Source of the DNA: an uncultured beta proteobacterium
GTDB lineage: Bacteria > Pseudomonadota > Gammaproteobacteria > Burkholderiales > Burkholderiaceae_C
Direction of reading: 5' to 3'
Assembly: GCA_903909815.1 (NCBI GenBank)
Contig: CAIVXG010000152.1
Span: 1-51,190 of the forward strand
DNA length: 51,190 nucleotides
The notes under the pieces are model-generated. The model did no database searches and was not told the origin of the DNA. It saw only the letters and a program-made list of their open reading frames with translations. The translations under genes were made by a program, and so were the position numbers. This document shows, piece after piece, positions 38,834 to 48,321 of the stretch (position 1 is the stretch's first letter; the number at the start of each line of letters is the position of its first letter).

Positions 38834-38840
38834 CGGCTCA
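38821..38840. terminator. shared hairpin between convergent genes
   Basis: TGAGCCGCT and AGCGGCTCA form a perfect 9-bp stem with a TT loop. It contains the TAG stop of the phosphatase gene and the TGA stop of the convergent minus-strand gene. The minus-strand side runs into AATTTAAG, so a weak terminator is possible in that direction. The plus side has no T-run. Confidence 0.5.
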
Positions 38841-39476
38841 CTGCGGATCGGGCAAGGGCAATGACTGCGGCTTTGTCTTTGCCATTTGCCGCTGCACCAT
38901 GTCTTGCCTGTGCTGCGCTGCTTGCGCTTTCCTTTGTTCATTCGCGCGCTTGTTCTTCGTCGCCAGCGCCGCCTTGGCTTGCGCTGCGGCATCGCTGTTC
39001 GCGCCGTGCTGCTGCAACTTGCGTTCCTGCACCTGCGCTCGCGCGTGGGCTGCGTCTGCACCTTGTTGTTGCCCCAGCGCCTTGTCCTGAGCGTCGATTT
39101 TGCGGCGATCCGCCACGGGCCCGGCAGCGCTTGCGGCGCCGACTGCCGACGCTGCCACGCCAGAGGCCCGACGCCGCGGCTGTGCAAGTAGCTCCGCCGC
39201 CTTGCGGCGCCGTTCGGCATCATTGAGTGCAATGTCCTGGCGCTGCAATTCAGCCAGGGTATCGCGTTGCCGCTTCTTCACCCCCGCCACACAATCATTG
39301 GTCAAGAATTTCGTTGCGCAGGCCTGCTCCTCCAGCGCGTAGCGCGCCAATTCCCGTTCACGCTGAGCGCTGATGCGCGCGCGTTCGAGCGGGATCGACG
39401 CGGGCTCGGCTCCAGGCTGCGCGCCGGCCTGCGTACAGACCAGCAGCATGATCCAAAGCAGGCCCAGGATCTTCAT
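38838..39476 (-). CDS. hypothetical periplasmic protein, Ala/Gln/Lys-rich
   Basis: This 212-residue protein of unknown function has a clear signal peptide (MKILGLLWIMLLVCTQAGA, cleavage near residue 19). A conserved-looking part follows with two cysteines (EEQACATKFLTNDCVAGVKK), which could form a disulfide. The rest is a long charged helical region (about 70-200), probably coiled coil or disordered. It overlaps the zapE stop as ATGA, so it is made with zapE. It resembles unnamed proteins found behind zapE in related genomes, to my recollection; no role can be assigned. Confidence 0.72.
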   Translation of the reverse strand: MKILGLLWIMLLVCTQAGAQPGAEPASIPLERARISAQRERELARYALEEQACATKFLTNDCVAGVKKRQRDTLAELQRQDIALNDAERRRKAAELLAQPRRRASGVAASAVGAASAAGPVADRRKIDAQDKALGQQQGADAAHARAQVQERKLQQHGANSDAAAQAKAALATKNKRANEQRKAQAAQHRQDMVQRQMAKTKPQSLPLPDPQ

Positions 39477-40576
39477 GTGATGTGCGTGTCCACCACGCGC
39501 CGCTGCAACGCCAGGAATTGGGCTGATTGCATTTCGTGCAGGCGCGACGCCGTGCGCGGAAATTCGTGCGCCAGCGGGCCCTCGGTGTAGAGCGCCTCGG
39601 GCAAGGCTTCAGCCGAGACGATGAGCTTGACGCGCCGGTCGTACAGCACGTCCACCAAGAGCGTGAAGCGCCGCGCCTCGGACGCCATGCGCACCGGCAT
39701 CACAGGCACGTCGCTGAGCAGCACGGTATGGAATTGCGTGGCCAGCTCCAGGTAGTCGTTTTGCGAGCGCGGCCCGCCGCACAGGGTCTTGAAATCAAAC
39801 CAGACCACGCCGCCAGCGCGGCGCCGCGCGCGGATTTCGCGCGACTCGATCTGCAACAGCGCTGGCTCGTCGCGAACTTCCGCCAGCCGCTCGAAGGCCA
39901 AGGTCATTTGGGCGTTGGCGTCTTCTCCCAGCGGGCAGTGGTAGAGCTTGAGTTGCTCGAAAGTGAGGCGTCGGTAGTCGACGCCGTTGTCCACGTTCAC
40001 CACCTCCATCGTGTCCTTGAGCAGTTCGATCGCTGGCAGAATGCGGTTGCGGTGCAGGCCACCGGGATACAGATCATCGGGTGCAAAGTTGGAGGTGGTG
40101 ACAAAGCCCACGCCGTTCACGTTCAGGGCGTCGAGCAAACGATGCAGGATCATGGCGTCGGTGATGTCGGCCACGTGGAATTCATCGAAACAGATCAGCT
40201 TGTAGCGCTGCGCGATGCGCCGACCCAGCTCGTCCAGCGGGTTCACCGTGCCTTGCAGGTCGTGCAGTTCGCGGTGCACCTCGCGCATGAACTCATGGAA
40301 GTGCAGCCGCGTCTTGCGCTTCAGAGGCACGGCGCTGAAAAAGCAATCCATAAGGAAGCTCTTGCCCCGCCCCACGCCGCCGTAAAGATAGACCCCGCGC
40401 GGAATATCGGGCCGGTTGATAAGCTTTTTGAAGGCGTTGGCGCGCTTTTCCTTGTACCGCGCCCACTCCGAGGCGCAGCGCTCCAGCGCCTGCACCGCGC
40501 GCAACTGCGCCGGGTCGCTGCTGTAACCCCGGCTCTGCAGTTCCGCCTCGTAGGCGGCTTGTACCCGGGCACTCAA
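39473..40576 (-). CDS. zapE: cell division ATPase ZapE (AFG1 family)
   Basis: ZapE is an AAA-type ATPase that acts on the Z-ring under low oxygen or stress. The 367-residue protein has Walker A in YGGVGRGKSFLMD (about 65-77), Walker B LICFDEFHVAD and the AFG1-type C-terminus. The start is TTG at 40576, one base after the lpdA stop. It probably reads on from lpdA. Confidence 0.9.
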   Translation of the reverse strand: MSARVQAAYEAELQSRGYSSDPAQLRAVQALERCASEWARYKEKRANAFKKLINRPDIPRGVYLYGGVGRGKSFLMDCFFSAVPLKRKTRLHFHEFMREVHRELHDLQGTVNPLDELGRRIAQRYKLICFDEFHVADITDAMILHRLLDALNVNGVGFVTTSNFAPDDLYPGGLHRNRILPAIELLKDTMEVVNVDNGVDYRRLTFEQLKLYHCPLGEDANAQMTLAFERLAEVRDEPALLQIESREIRARRRAGGVVWFDFKTLCGGPRSQNDYLELATQFHTVLLSDVPVMPVRMASEARRFTLLVDVLYDRRVKLIVSAEALPEALYTEGPLAHEFPRTASRLHEMQSAQFLALQRRVVDTHIT

Positions 40577-40577
40577 C

Positions 40578-42005
40578 TCAGAAGTTCAGGCTGCGTTTAT
40601 CCACCGCCAGCGCAGCTTCCTTGGTCGCCTCCGACAACGACGGGTGCGCGTGGCAGATGCGCGCGATATCTTCGCTGCTGGCCCGGAACTCCATCGCCAC
40701 CACGGCCTCGGCGATAAGTTCGCTGGCCATGGGGCCTACGATGTGCACGCCCAGGATTTCGTCGGTGGCGGCATCGGCCAGGAACTTGACCATGCCGGTG
40801 GTGTCGCCCAGTGCGCGCGCCCGGCCATTGGCGAGAAACGGGAAGGTGCCGGCCTTGTAGGCCCGGCCCGCAGCCTTGAGCTGCTGTTCGGTCTGGCCGA
40901 CCCAGGCGATCTCGGGGCTGGTGTAGATCACCCAGGGCACGGTGTTGAAATTCACGTGGCCGTGCTGGCCCGCGATGCGCTCGGCCACAGCCACGCCCTC
41001 TTCTTCCGCCTTGTGCGCCAGCATCGGGCCGCGCACCACGTCGCCCACTGCCCAAACGCCGGGCAAATTGGTCCTGCAGTCGTCATCCACCACGACCAGA
41101 CCGCGTTCGTCCAGCTTCAAACCCACAGCCTCGGCGTTGAGGCCTTCGGTGTTGGCCAGGCGGCCGATGGAGATGATGAGCTTGTCCACGTCCAGCGTCT
41201 GCGCTTCGCCCTTGGCGTTTTCATAGGCAATCGATACGCCCTTCTTGCCGGTCTTGATCGCGCCCACTTTGACTCCGAGCTCGATCTTCAGGCCCTGCTT
41301 GATGAAGGCCTTGTGCGCCTCTTTCGCGATCTGTTCGTCCACTGCACCCAGGAAGGTCGGCAGGCCTTCGAGAATCGTCACCTCCGCGCCCAGACGGCGC
41401 CAGACCGAGCCCATCTCCAGGCCGATCACGCCCGAACCGATCAGGCCCAGCTTCTTTGGCACTGCCCCGATGCGCAGCGCGCCGTCGTTGGACAGGATGC
41501 TCTCTTCATCAAACGGCGTACCGGGGAGCGCGCGCGCACGCGAACCGGTGGCGACGATGACCTGCTTGCCGGTGAGCGACTCCGTCGCCGCCCCCGTCAC
41601 GAGGATCTCGTAGCCGCCCTCCACCGCCTTGGCAAAGGAGCCGCGGCCGTGGAAGAAGCTGACCTTGTTCTTCTTGAACAGGTACAGGATGCCGTCATTG
41701 TTCTGCTTCACCACCAGGTCCTTGCGCGCGACCATGGTGGACACGTCCATGCTCAGGCCCTTCACCCCGATGCCGTGCTCGGCGAAGTGGTGACTGGCCT
41801 GGTCGAAGTGCTCGCTCGATTGCAGCAGCGCCTTGGACGGAATGCAGCCCACGTTGGTGCAGGTGCCGCCGGGAGCGGGACCGCCTTTGTCATTCTTCCA
41901 CTCGTCGATGCAGGCCACCTTGAAGCCCAACTGCGCTGCGCGAATGGCCGCGATATAGCCGCCGGGACCGGCGCCGATGACGATGACGTCGAATTGTTTG
42001 CTCAT
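40578..42005 (-). CDS. lpdA: dihydrolipoyl dehydrogenase (E3)
   Basis: E3 reoxidises the lipoyl group of 2-oxoacid dehydrogenases with FAD and NAD. The 475-residue protein has [19 protein letters not shown] (FAD), the redox pair Cys49/Cys54 in [15 protein letters not shown], the NAD fold near [14 protein letters not shown], and the C-terminal [14 protein letters not shown] with the active-site His. Its position after odhB makes it the E3 of the 2-oxoglutarate complex. A 217-base element separates it from odhB. Confidence 0.96.
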   Translation of the reverse strand: MSKQFDVIVIGAGPGGYIAAIRAAQLGFKVACIDEWKNDKGGPAPGGTCTNVGCIPSKALLQSSEHFDQASHHFAEHGIGVKGLSMDVSTMVARKDLVVKQNNDGILYLFKKNKVSFFHGRGSFAKAVEGGYEILVTGAATESLTGKQVIVATGSRARALPGTPFDEESILSNDGALRIGAVPKKLGLIGSGVIGLEMGSVWRRLGAEVTILEGLPTFLGAVDEQIAKEAHKAFIKQGLKIELGVKVGAIKTGKKGVSIAYENAKGEAQTLDVDKLIISIGRLANTEGLNAEAVGLKLDERGLVVVDDDCRTNLPGVWAVGDVVRGPMLAHKAEEEGVAVAERIAGQHGHVNFNTVPWVIYTSPEIAWVGQTEQQLKAAGRAYKAGTFPFLANGRARALGDTTGMVKFLADAATDEILGVHIVGPMASELIAEAVVAMEFRASSEDIARICHAHPSLSEATKEAALAVDKRSLNF

Positions 42006-42049
42006 GATGTTTGGTCAGTTGAAGACAGATTGATTTTTTGACAATGGTC

Positions 42050-42220
42050 CGTCGAAGCATCGACGTTCAGGTTCGTCATTGCGAGGCCAAGGGCCGTGGC
42101 AACCCATCCGGGTACGCCACGAAAATACTTGGATTGCCGCGCTTCGCTCGCAATGACGGATTTGAGATTCATGGCCAGAAGGCAGTTTCGGACGCCCGAA
42201 TCCCGCTCCACGCAATGACG
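42050..42220. repeat. REP-like palindromic element between odhB and lpdA
   Basis: CGTCATTGCGAG at 42074-42085 is repeated in inverse as CTCGCAATGACG at 42147-42158, and a third partial copy CGCAATGACG is at 42211-42220, next to the odhB stop. GGATTGCCGCGCTTCGCTCG (42131-42150) and a GGCCAAGGGCC core give inner stems, and CGTCGA / TCGACG forms a small hairpin at 42050-42065. The CGTCATTGCGAG ends are familiar from dispersed palindromic repeats in many proteobacteria. As an intercistronic element it may set mRNA stability between odhB and lpdA. Confidence 0.72.
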
Positions 42221-42222
42221 AA

Positions 42223-43470
42223 TCAAATATCAAACAGGAGTCGTGCCGGATCTTCCAGCGCTTCCTTCATCGCCACCAGCCCCAGCACGGCTTCGCGGCC
42301 GTCGATGATGCGGTGGTCGTAGCTCATGGCCAGGTAGTTGATGGGGCGCACCACCACCTGCCCGTTCTCCACCACCGCGCGGTCCTTGGTCGCATGCACG
42401 CCCAGGATGGCCGACTGCGGCGGATTGATGATGGGGGTGGAGAGCATGGAGCCGAAGGTGCCGCCATTGCTGATGGAGAAGGTGCCGCCGGTCATCTCTT
42501 CCATGCCCAGCTTGCCGTCGCGCGCCTTGGCACCGTACTCGGCGATCTTCTTTTCGATCTCGGCAAAGCTCATCTGATCGGCGTTGCGCAGAATCGGCAC
42601 CACCAGGCCGCGGGGCGAGCCCACGGCGATGCCGATGTCGAAGTAGCCGTGGTAGACGATGTCAGTGCCATCGACCGAGGCGTTGAGCATCGGGAACTTC
42701 TTCAAGGCATGCACCGCCGCCTTGACGAAGAAGCTCATGAAGCCGATCTTCACGCCGTGCTCCTTCTCGAACTTGTCCTGGAAGCGCTTGCGCATTTCCA
42801 TCACCGGCGCCATGTTCACTTCATTGAAGGTGGTGAGGATGGCATTGGTGGACTGCGACTGCAGCAGCCGCTCGGCCACACGCGCGCGCAAACGGCTCAT
42901 GGGGACGCGCTGTTCCGGGCGCTCGCCCAGATCGACCTTGGGAGCCGCCACCTGCGGCAGGGACTTGGTCGGTGCGCCGGTGGGAATGGCCACGGCTGCG
43001 GGCTTGGCCGCAGGTGCCGCCAGGGCGCCCAACACATCGCCCTTGAGCACGCGACCATCCTTGCCGCTGCCGGCGACCGAGCCGCTGGCCAGGGCGTTGT
43101 CGGCCATGAGCTTGGCGGCGGCGGGCCTGGCCACCGCGGACTTGGAGGATGCAACGGGAGCCGCAGCCGCAGCCGCAGCCACTGCCGGTGCGACAGCGGC
43201 AGGCGCTGCGACTGCGGCCCCGGCCTTGCCTTCGGTGTCAATGCGGGCGATGAGCTGTTCGGCGGCGACGGTGGCACCGTCGCCCACCAGCAGCTCGACG
43301 ATCACACCCGCGGCCGGTGCCGGCACTTCCAGCACCACCTTGTCGGTTTCAACGTCGATCAGGATTTCGTCGATGGCGACGGACTCGCCCACTTTTTTCT
43401 TCCACTGCAGCAGCGTGGCTTCCGCCACGGATTCGGACAGCTGCGGTACTTTGACTTCTACGATGGCCAT
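42223..43470 (-). CDS. odhB: dihydrolipoamide succinyltransferase (E2 of 2-oxoglutarate dehydrogenase)
   Basis: E2 transfers the succinyl group to CoA. The 415-residue protein has an N-terminal lipoyl domain with Lys44 in [13 protein letters not shown] and an Ala-rich hinge. A peripheral-subunit binding domain follows near [17 protein letters not shown], then a catalytic domain ending in [19 protein letters not shown] with the active-site His and Asp. The alternative symbol is sucB. It lies 15 bases after odhA. Confidence 0.96.
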   Translation of the reverse strand: MAIVEVKVPQLSESVAEATLLQWKKKVGESVAIDEILIDVETDKVVLEVPAPAAGVIVELLVGDGATVAAEQLIARIDTEGKAGAAVAAPAAVAPAVAAAAAAAPVASSKSAVARPAAAKLMADNALASGSVAGSGKDGRVLKGDVLGALAAPAAKPAAVAIPTGAPTKSLPQVAAPKVDLGERPEQRVPMSRLRARVAERLLQSQSTNAILTTFNEVNMAPVMEMRKRFQDKFEKEHGVKIGFMSFFVKAAVHALKKFPMLNASVDGTDIVYHGYFDIGIAVGSPRGLVVPILRNADQMSFAEIEKKIAEYGAKARDGKLGMEEMTGGTFSISNGGTFGSMLSTPIINPPQSAILGVHATKDRAVVENGQVVVRPINYLAMSYDHRIIDGREAVLGLVAMKEALEDPARLLFDI

Positions 43471-43485
43471 GAATTTATCTCCAAT

Positions 43486-46374
43486 TTATTTAGTCAGCAC
43501 AAAGCCCTTGAGCTTGGTGAACGCGCCGTCGACCAGCGCCTTTTGTTGTTCCTGGTGCAGGTGCGAATAACCCACCGCCGGTGAGGCCGATGCGGCCCGT
43601 CCGGAGTAGCCCAGCTTCTGGCCTTCAACCATGTTCTCGTGCAAGTGGTGCTGCACGAAGAACCAGGCGCCCTGGTTCTGCGGCTCGTCCTGGCACCAGA
43701 CGACTTCGGTGACGTTCGGGTACTTCTTGAGCTCGGCGGCAAAGGCCTTGTGCGGGAACGGATAGAGCTGCTCGACGCGGATCAGCACCGTGTCGTCCGC
43801 CGCTTTTTCTTCGCGGTGCTTGACCAGGTCGTAATACACTTTGCCCGAACACGCGACGAGGCGCTTGACCTTGTCCGACTTCTTGATGACCGCTTCCTTG
43901 TTCTCCGGAATGATGGTCTGGAAGCTGCCACGCGTGAACTCGGCCAGCGGCGAGGCCGCGTCCTTGTTGCGCAGCAGCGACTTGGGCGTCATGATCACCA
44001 GTGGCTTACGCAGGTTGCGCACCATCTGGCGGCGCAACACATGGAAAATCTGGCTCGCGGTCGTGGGCTGCACCACCTGCATATTGGTGTCGGCAGCGAG
44101 CTGCATGAAGCGCTCCAGCCGCGCCGAGCTGTGCTCCGGTCCCTGGCCTTCGTAACCGTGCGGCAGCATCATCGTGATGCCGTTGACGCGGCCCCACTTC
44201 ACTTCGCCCGAAGCGATGAACTGGTCGATCACGACCTGGGCGCCGTTGACGAAGTCGCCGAACTGCGCCTCCCAGATCACCAGCGTGTTGGGGTCGTTGG
44301 ACGCGTAACCGTATTCGAACGCCAGCACCGCCTCCTCGGACAGGATGGAGTCGATCACAACAAAGGGGGCCTGGCCATCGGCCACGTTTTGCAGCGGCGT
44401 ATAGGTTCCCACGTCCCACTTTTCGCGGTTCTGATCGTGGATCACGGCGTGGCGATGCGTGAAAGTGCCGCGTCCGCAGTCTTCGCCGGAGAGTCGCACC
44501 GCATAGCCGCTGGCCACGAGCGAAGCGAACGCCATGTGCTCGCCCATGCCCCAGTCCACCAGTGTGTCACCGCGGCCCATGGCGGCGCGATCGGCGTAGA
44601 CTTTCTTCACCAGCTGATGCGGCGTCACGCTCTCGGGGATGGTGGTGAGCTTTTGTGCCAGCCGCTTCCATTCGGCCATGGGAATCGCCGTGTCGCCGGC
44701 GTCGGTCCACTTCTTGTTCAGGAACGGTGTCCAGTCAACCGCGAACTTGCTCTTGAAGTTGGTCAGCACCGGGTCGAAGGTGTTGCGTCCGGCATCCAGT
44801 GCAGCGCGCATGGCCTTCACCATGTCGTCACCCAGCGTCTCGCCAAATCCCTGGGCGCTGAGCTTGTCGGCGTAGATGCGGCGCGTTCCCGGATGGGCGG
44901 CGATCTTCTTGTACATCAGCGGCTGCGTCAGCGCCGGCGTATCCTGCTCGTTGTGGCCCAGCTTGCGGAAACAAATGATGTCCACCACCACGTCCTTGTG
45001 GAACTCGGTGCGGTAGTCCAGCGCCAGTTGCGTGGCCAGCACCACGGCCTCGGGGTCGTCGCCGTTCACGTGCAACACCGGCGCCTCGATCATCTTCACC
45101 ACGTCCGTGCAGTACAGCGTGGAGCGGCTGTCGCGCGGGTCGCTGGTGGTGAAGCCGATCTGGTTGTTGATGACGATGTGCACCGTGCCGCCGGTCGAGT
45201 AGCCGCGCGTTTCGGCCAGCGCCAGCGTCTCCATCACCACGCCTTGACCGGCAAAGGCCGCGTCGCCGTGCACCAGCACCGGCAACACCTGCAAGCCCTG
45301 CGGGTCAGCGCGTCGGTCCATGCGCGCGCGCACCGAACCTTCCACCACCGGGTTCACGATTTCCAAATGCGAGGGGTTAAAGGCCAGCGTCAGGTGCACC
45401 GGGCCACCGGGCGTGGTCACGTCCGAGCTGAAACCCTGGTGATACTTGACGTCGCCGCTGGGCAGGTCTTCGGGCGCGGTGTGGTCGAACTCGGCAAACA
45501 GGTCAGCCGGCATCTTGCCCAGGGAATTCACCAGCACGTTGAGGCGGCCGCGGTGCGCCATGCCGATGACGATTTCCTGGATGCCCTTCAAACCACCCTG
45601 CTGGATCAGCTCGTCCATGCAAGCGATGAAGCTCTCGCCGCCTTCGAGCGAGAAGCGCTTTTGCCCCACATACTTGGTGTGCAGGAAACGTTCCAGACCT
45701 TCGGCCGCAGTGATGCGGTCCAGGATGTGCAGTTTCTTTTCCGCCGAGAAGCTGGGCTTGCTGCGAATCGCTTCGAGTTTTTGCTGCCACCAGCGCTTTT
45801 GGTTCTGATCCGTGATGTACATGTACTCCGCGCCCAGCGTGCCGCAATAGGTCTCACGCAGCGCGTTCATGAGTTCGCGCAAGCTCATGCTCTCCTTGCC
45901 GAAGAAGGTGTTGCTGGTGTTGAACACGGCTTCCTGATCGGCGTCGCTGAAGCCATAGAACGAGGGCTCCAGTTCGGGAATTTTTGCGCGCTCGGTGCGC
46001 TTGAGCGGGTCCAGATCGGCCCAGCGCGCACCTACGTTGCGGTAGGCCGCAATCAGCTGCTGCACTGCCGTGCGCTTGCGCCCCATTTCGGCGTCGGCGC
46101 TTGCCAGAACCACCTTGGTTCCACCCTGCTTGGCGCGCTCGGCAAAGGCATTGATGACGGGCATGTGCGGCACGTCGCGCCCATTGCTGCCGTCCACTGC
46201 TGCCACGTTCTGCAGGGCGTCGAAGTAGTCGCGCCAGGTGTCTGGAACGCTGCCGGGGTTGGCCAGGTAGTTTTCGTACATCTCCTCGACATACGGGGCG
46301 TTGCCGCCAAAGAGAAAGGTGTTGGCCTGGTAGGCCTGGTACACGCTTGCGGCGCTTGCCGGTGATTCGCTCAT
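43486..46374 (-). CDS. odhA: 2-oxoglutarate dehydrogenase E1
   Basis: E1 decarboxylates 2-oxoglutarate using thiamine diphosphate in the citric acid cycle. The 962-residue protein has the short N-terminal E2-binding segment (YQANTFLFGGNAPYVEEMYE), GMAHRGRLNVLVN, INNQIGFTTSDPRDSRSTLY and the C-terminal transketolase-like domain with PHGYEGQGPEHSSARLERF. The alternative symbol is sucA. The ATG at 46374 is preferred over 46407 because GAAGG lies nine bases before it and the protein then begins MSESPAS. It heads the odhA-odhB-lpdA-zapE run. Confidence 0.96.
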   Translation of the reverse strand: MSESPASAASVYQAYQANTFLFGGNAPYVEEMYENYLANPGSVPDTWRDYFDALQNVAAVDGSNGRDVPHMPVINAFAERAKQGGTKVVLASADAEMGRKRTAVQQLIAAYRNVGARWADLDPLKRTERAKIPELEPSFYGFSDADQEAVFNTSNTFFGKESMSLRELMNALRETYCGTLGAEYMYITDQNQKRWWQQKLEAIRSKPSFSAEKKLHILDRITAAEGLERFLHTKYVGQKRFSLEGGESFIACMDELIQQGGLKGIQEIVIGMAHRGRLNVLVNSLGKMPADLFAEFDHTAPEDLPSGDVKYHQGFSSDVTTPGGPVHLTLAFNPSHLEIVNPVVEGSVRARMDRRADPQGLQVLPVLVHGDAAFAGQGVVMETLALAETRGYSTGGTVHIVINNQIGFTTSDPRDSRSTLYCTDVVKMIEAPVLHVNGDDPEAVVLATQLALDYRTEFHKDVVVDIICFRKLGHNEQDTPALTQPLMYKKIAAHPGTRRIYADKLSAQGFGETLGDDMVKAMRAALDAGRNTFDPVLTNFKSKFAVDWTPFLNKKWTDAGDTAIPMAEWKRLAQKLTTIPESVTPHQLVKKVYADRAAMGRGDTLVDWGMGEHMAFASLVASGYAVRLSGEDCGRGTFTHRHAVIHDQNREKWDVGTYTPLQNVADGQAPFVVIDSILSEEAVLAFEYGYASNDPNTLVIWEAQFGDFVNGAQVVIDQFIASGEVKWGRVNGITMMLPHGYEGQGPEHSSARLERFMQLAADTNMQVVQPTTASQIFHVLRRQMVRNLRKPLVIMTPKSLLRNKDAASPLAEFTRGSFQTIIPENKEAVIKKSDKVKRLVACSGKVYYDLVKHREEKAADDTVLIRVEQLYPFPHKAFAAELKKYPNVTEVVWCQDEPQNQGAWFFVQHHLHENMVEGQKLGYSGRAASASPAVGYSHLHQEQQKALVDGAFTKLKGFVLTK

Positions 46375-46689
46375 AGATGCTGACCTTCGTTTTCCTTGGG
46401 AAAACATTAGCTGGTTAGAAAAACCTTCCGCGTCACGGCTTAACCGGTTAGCGGATGCGACTGTGGCAGGAAGGGCCTGAGTACAAGGGCGCCATTGTGC
46501 CCGTGAAACTGACGGGGGGCTGAATGCGAGGTTTGCAATGCCTATTCAGCTCAGGCTTGACAGCGGGTGCAACGCCGCCGTTTCGGCGCCCATGGCGAAG
46601 CCCGCGCTTTGATCAAGGTGACAGCACCAACTTGCAAACCGCCGCGCGCTTCGCAGCCCAAGGGTGAAGCCGCGCCGGCCTTCAACCTG
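46375..46689. other. intergenic region upstream of odhA
   Basis: These 315 bases hold no supported gene. A perfect 10-bp palindrome, TAACCGGTTA, lies at 46441-46450, about 70 bases before the odhA start, and could be an operator. No convincing sigma-70 pair was found. The end of the MFS gene points into the region, and no T-tailed hairpin is seen after it. Confidence 0.5.
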
Positions 46690-47982
46690 TCATCGCAAAA
46701 GCTGAAGGTCCTGCTCGGACTTCGTCTGGCCAGCATTATCTGCATCCCTGGCCGCGTGCACACTGCGGCGATGGCGGCGAAAGTGAACGATTGCCAGACC
46801 GAGCGATACCAACTGCAGCAGCGAACAAAAGTAGAAGGGTGCACCGATGCGCCAGTCACCTCGCGGGTAGTGAGAAACAAGGGCGAGCAAGGGCGCCGCC
46901 AGCATTGGAGCAACGACCGCCATCAGGCTGTTGAGCGCACTCACAGCGCCCAGCGTCTGGCCCTGGCTGCGACTGTCAGCTGCAGAAGATATCAAGCTCT
47001 GCACCGATGCAGCCACCGTCACGCCGAAGACATTGACGCCAATCACGGCGTACATCATCCAGCCTTGCGTGGCGGCGCCCCACAGTGCGTAGGCCAGGGC
47101 TGACGAGATCAAGCCGATGACGGCCAAACGCTGCGGCGAGAAAATCTTGAGCAGCCGCCCCAGCAGGAAACCTTGCACCGCGACCGAGACAATGCCCACC
47201 ATCGCCAAGGACCAACCGTTCTCCAGTGGGCCCCAGCCGAACTTGAACGAGGTGTAGAGTACCCAGCTGGTATACAGCACAAACTGAGCCAGACCACTGA
47301 ACGCCACCACCCCCACCAACGGGCCCACGCCCTTGAGCTGCGACAACTTGCGCAACGAGGCCACCGGGTTCGCGACCCGCCAACTGAACGGCTTGCGCTG
47401 GGCATGCGTCAAAGATTCAGGCAGCACAAAATAGCCGTACAAAAAATTCACCATGGCCAGCGATCCTGCGACAAAAAACGGGAGCTGCAGGTTGATCGCA
47501 CCCAGCAGTCCGCCCATGACGGGGCCGATGATGAAACCCAGGCCCATCATGGCGCCCAGCAACCCAAAGCGTTTGGCCCGCTTGTCGCTTGGCGTGATGT
47601 CGGCCACATAGGCATTGGCAATGGCCGCATTGGCCTGCATGGCACCGGCCACCACGCGCACAGCGATCAGGACCCACATCGCCGTGGCCAAGGCGGTGCC
47701 AAAAAAGCTCACGCCCAATCCTAGAAAACCCAACAGCAACACCGGCCTGCGACCGTGCTGATCGGATAGGGCGCCGAGTATCGGCGACATCAGGAAATTG
47801 GAGATGCCAAAGGAAAATGTCACGACGCCATACCAATAGGCCTGATCGGCTTTCGATCCTGCGAAGCTGCCCACAAGCGACGGCAGGACCGGAATGATCA
47901 GGCCGATAGCCACCATGTCGATCAACACCGTGAGCATGATGAAGGGCATCGCGGCGTCGCGCGAGCGAAGGGCTTTAAGCAT
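46690..47982 (-). CDS. MFS transporter, TetA/TCR-like
   Basis: This major-facilitator protein of about 430 residues has twelve predicted helices. FIMLTVLIDMVAIGLIIPVL opens helix 1, LGALSDQHGRRPVLLLGF is the loop 2-3 signature, and GFIIGPVMGGLLGA is the motif C-like antiporter block in helix 5. It resembles TetA-type drug/proton antiporters, but the substrate is unknown and no resistance is claimed. The frame is open to 48144; the ATG at 47982 is used because helix 1 begins soon after it, and 48060 is an alternative. No regulator gene is adjacent. Confidence 0.85.
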   Translation of the reverse strand: MLKALRSRDAAMPFIMLTVLIDMVAIGLIIPVLPSLVGSFAGSKADQAYWYGVVTFSFGISNFLMSPILGALSDQHGRRPVLLLGFLGLGVSFFGTALATAMWVLIAVRVVAGAMQANAAIANAYVADITPSDKRAKRFGLLGAMMGLGFIIGPVMGGLLGAINLQLPFFVAGSLAMVNFLYGYFVLPESLTHAQRKPFSWRVANPVASLRKLSQLKGVGPLVGVVAFSGLAQFVLYTSWVLYTSFKFGWGPLENGWSLAMVGIVSVAVQGFLLGRLLKIFSPQRLAVIGLISSALAYALWGAATQGWMMYAVIGVNVFGVTVAASVQSLISSAADSRSQGQTLGAVSALNSLMAVVAPMLAAPLLALVSHYPRGDWRIGAPFYFCSLLQLVSLGLAIVHFRRHRRSVHAARDADNAGQTKSEQDLQLLR

Positions 47983-48321
47983 AACGATGGGAGCCGCGGA
48001 GGGTTGTTCGATAACGGGGATGTATGAGATCTCGGCACCCAGCGCCTGGATGAAGGTCATGTCCGAGTCTAAACCTGCGATTGGCAAAAGCGCTGACCTC
48101 AGGCCGACCGGGGCACACGACGCGGTCGCTGCACCGGCAGGCAAGAAGGCCCCCGTCCGTCAAAAGTACAGCCTATCCTGGACCAATTGCTGATTCAATG
48201 CCAAAGCCTTGGGGGGTCAGATGCCAACACTGCACCGGCGCAAAACGCCCCGCCTTGGAGAGGCGGCCAAAGGCTGCGGGAATCTGGGCTCAGACCCCCA
48301 AAACCTCTGCCACCCCAGGTC
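47983..48321. other. intergenic region between MFS gene and prpE
   Basis: These 339 bases hold no confident gene; up to 160 bases may code if the MFS protein starts earlier. An imperfect long inverted pair, GGGGGGTCAGA near 48210 and TCAGACCCCC near 48292, flanks a shorter hairpin listed separately. Confidence 0.45.
48242..48266 (-). terminator. possible terminator after prpE
   Basis: On the minus strand CCGCCT / AGGCGG pair with a 5-base loop (48250-48266), followed by GGCG and four T residues. The T-run is short and displaced, so termination is only possible. Confidence 0.35.

Noticed and set aside
43639-46365. 908-codon open frame antisense to odhA
   Set aside because: It lies fully opposite a canonical odhA and its translation is rich in His, Val, Arg and Gln with no domain. 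This is typical of antisense frames in GC-rich genes.
46608-46617. TTGATCAA as a second FNR box
   Set aside because: The half-sites are fused without the 4-base spacer, so FNR would not read it.
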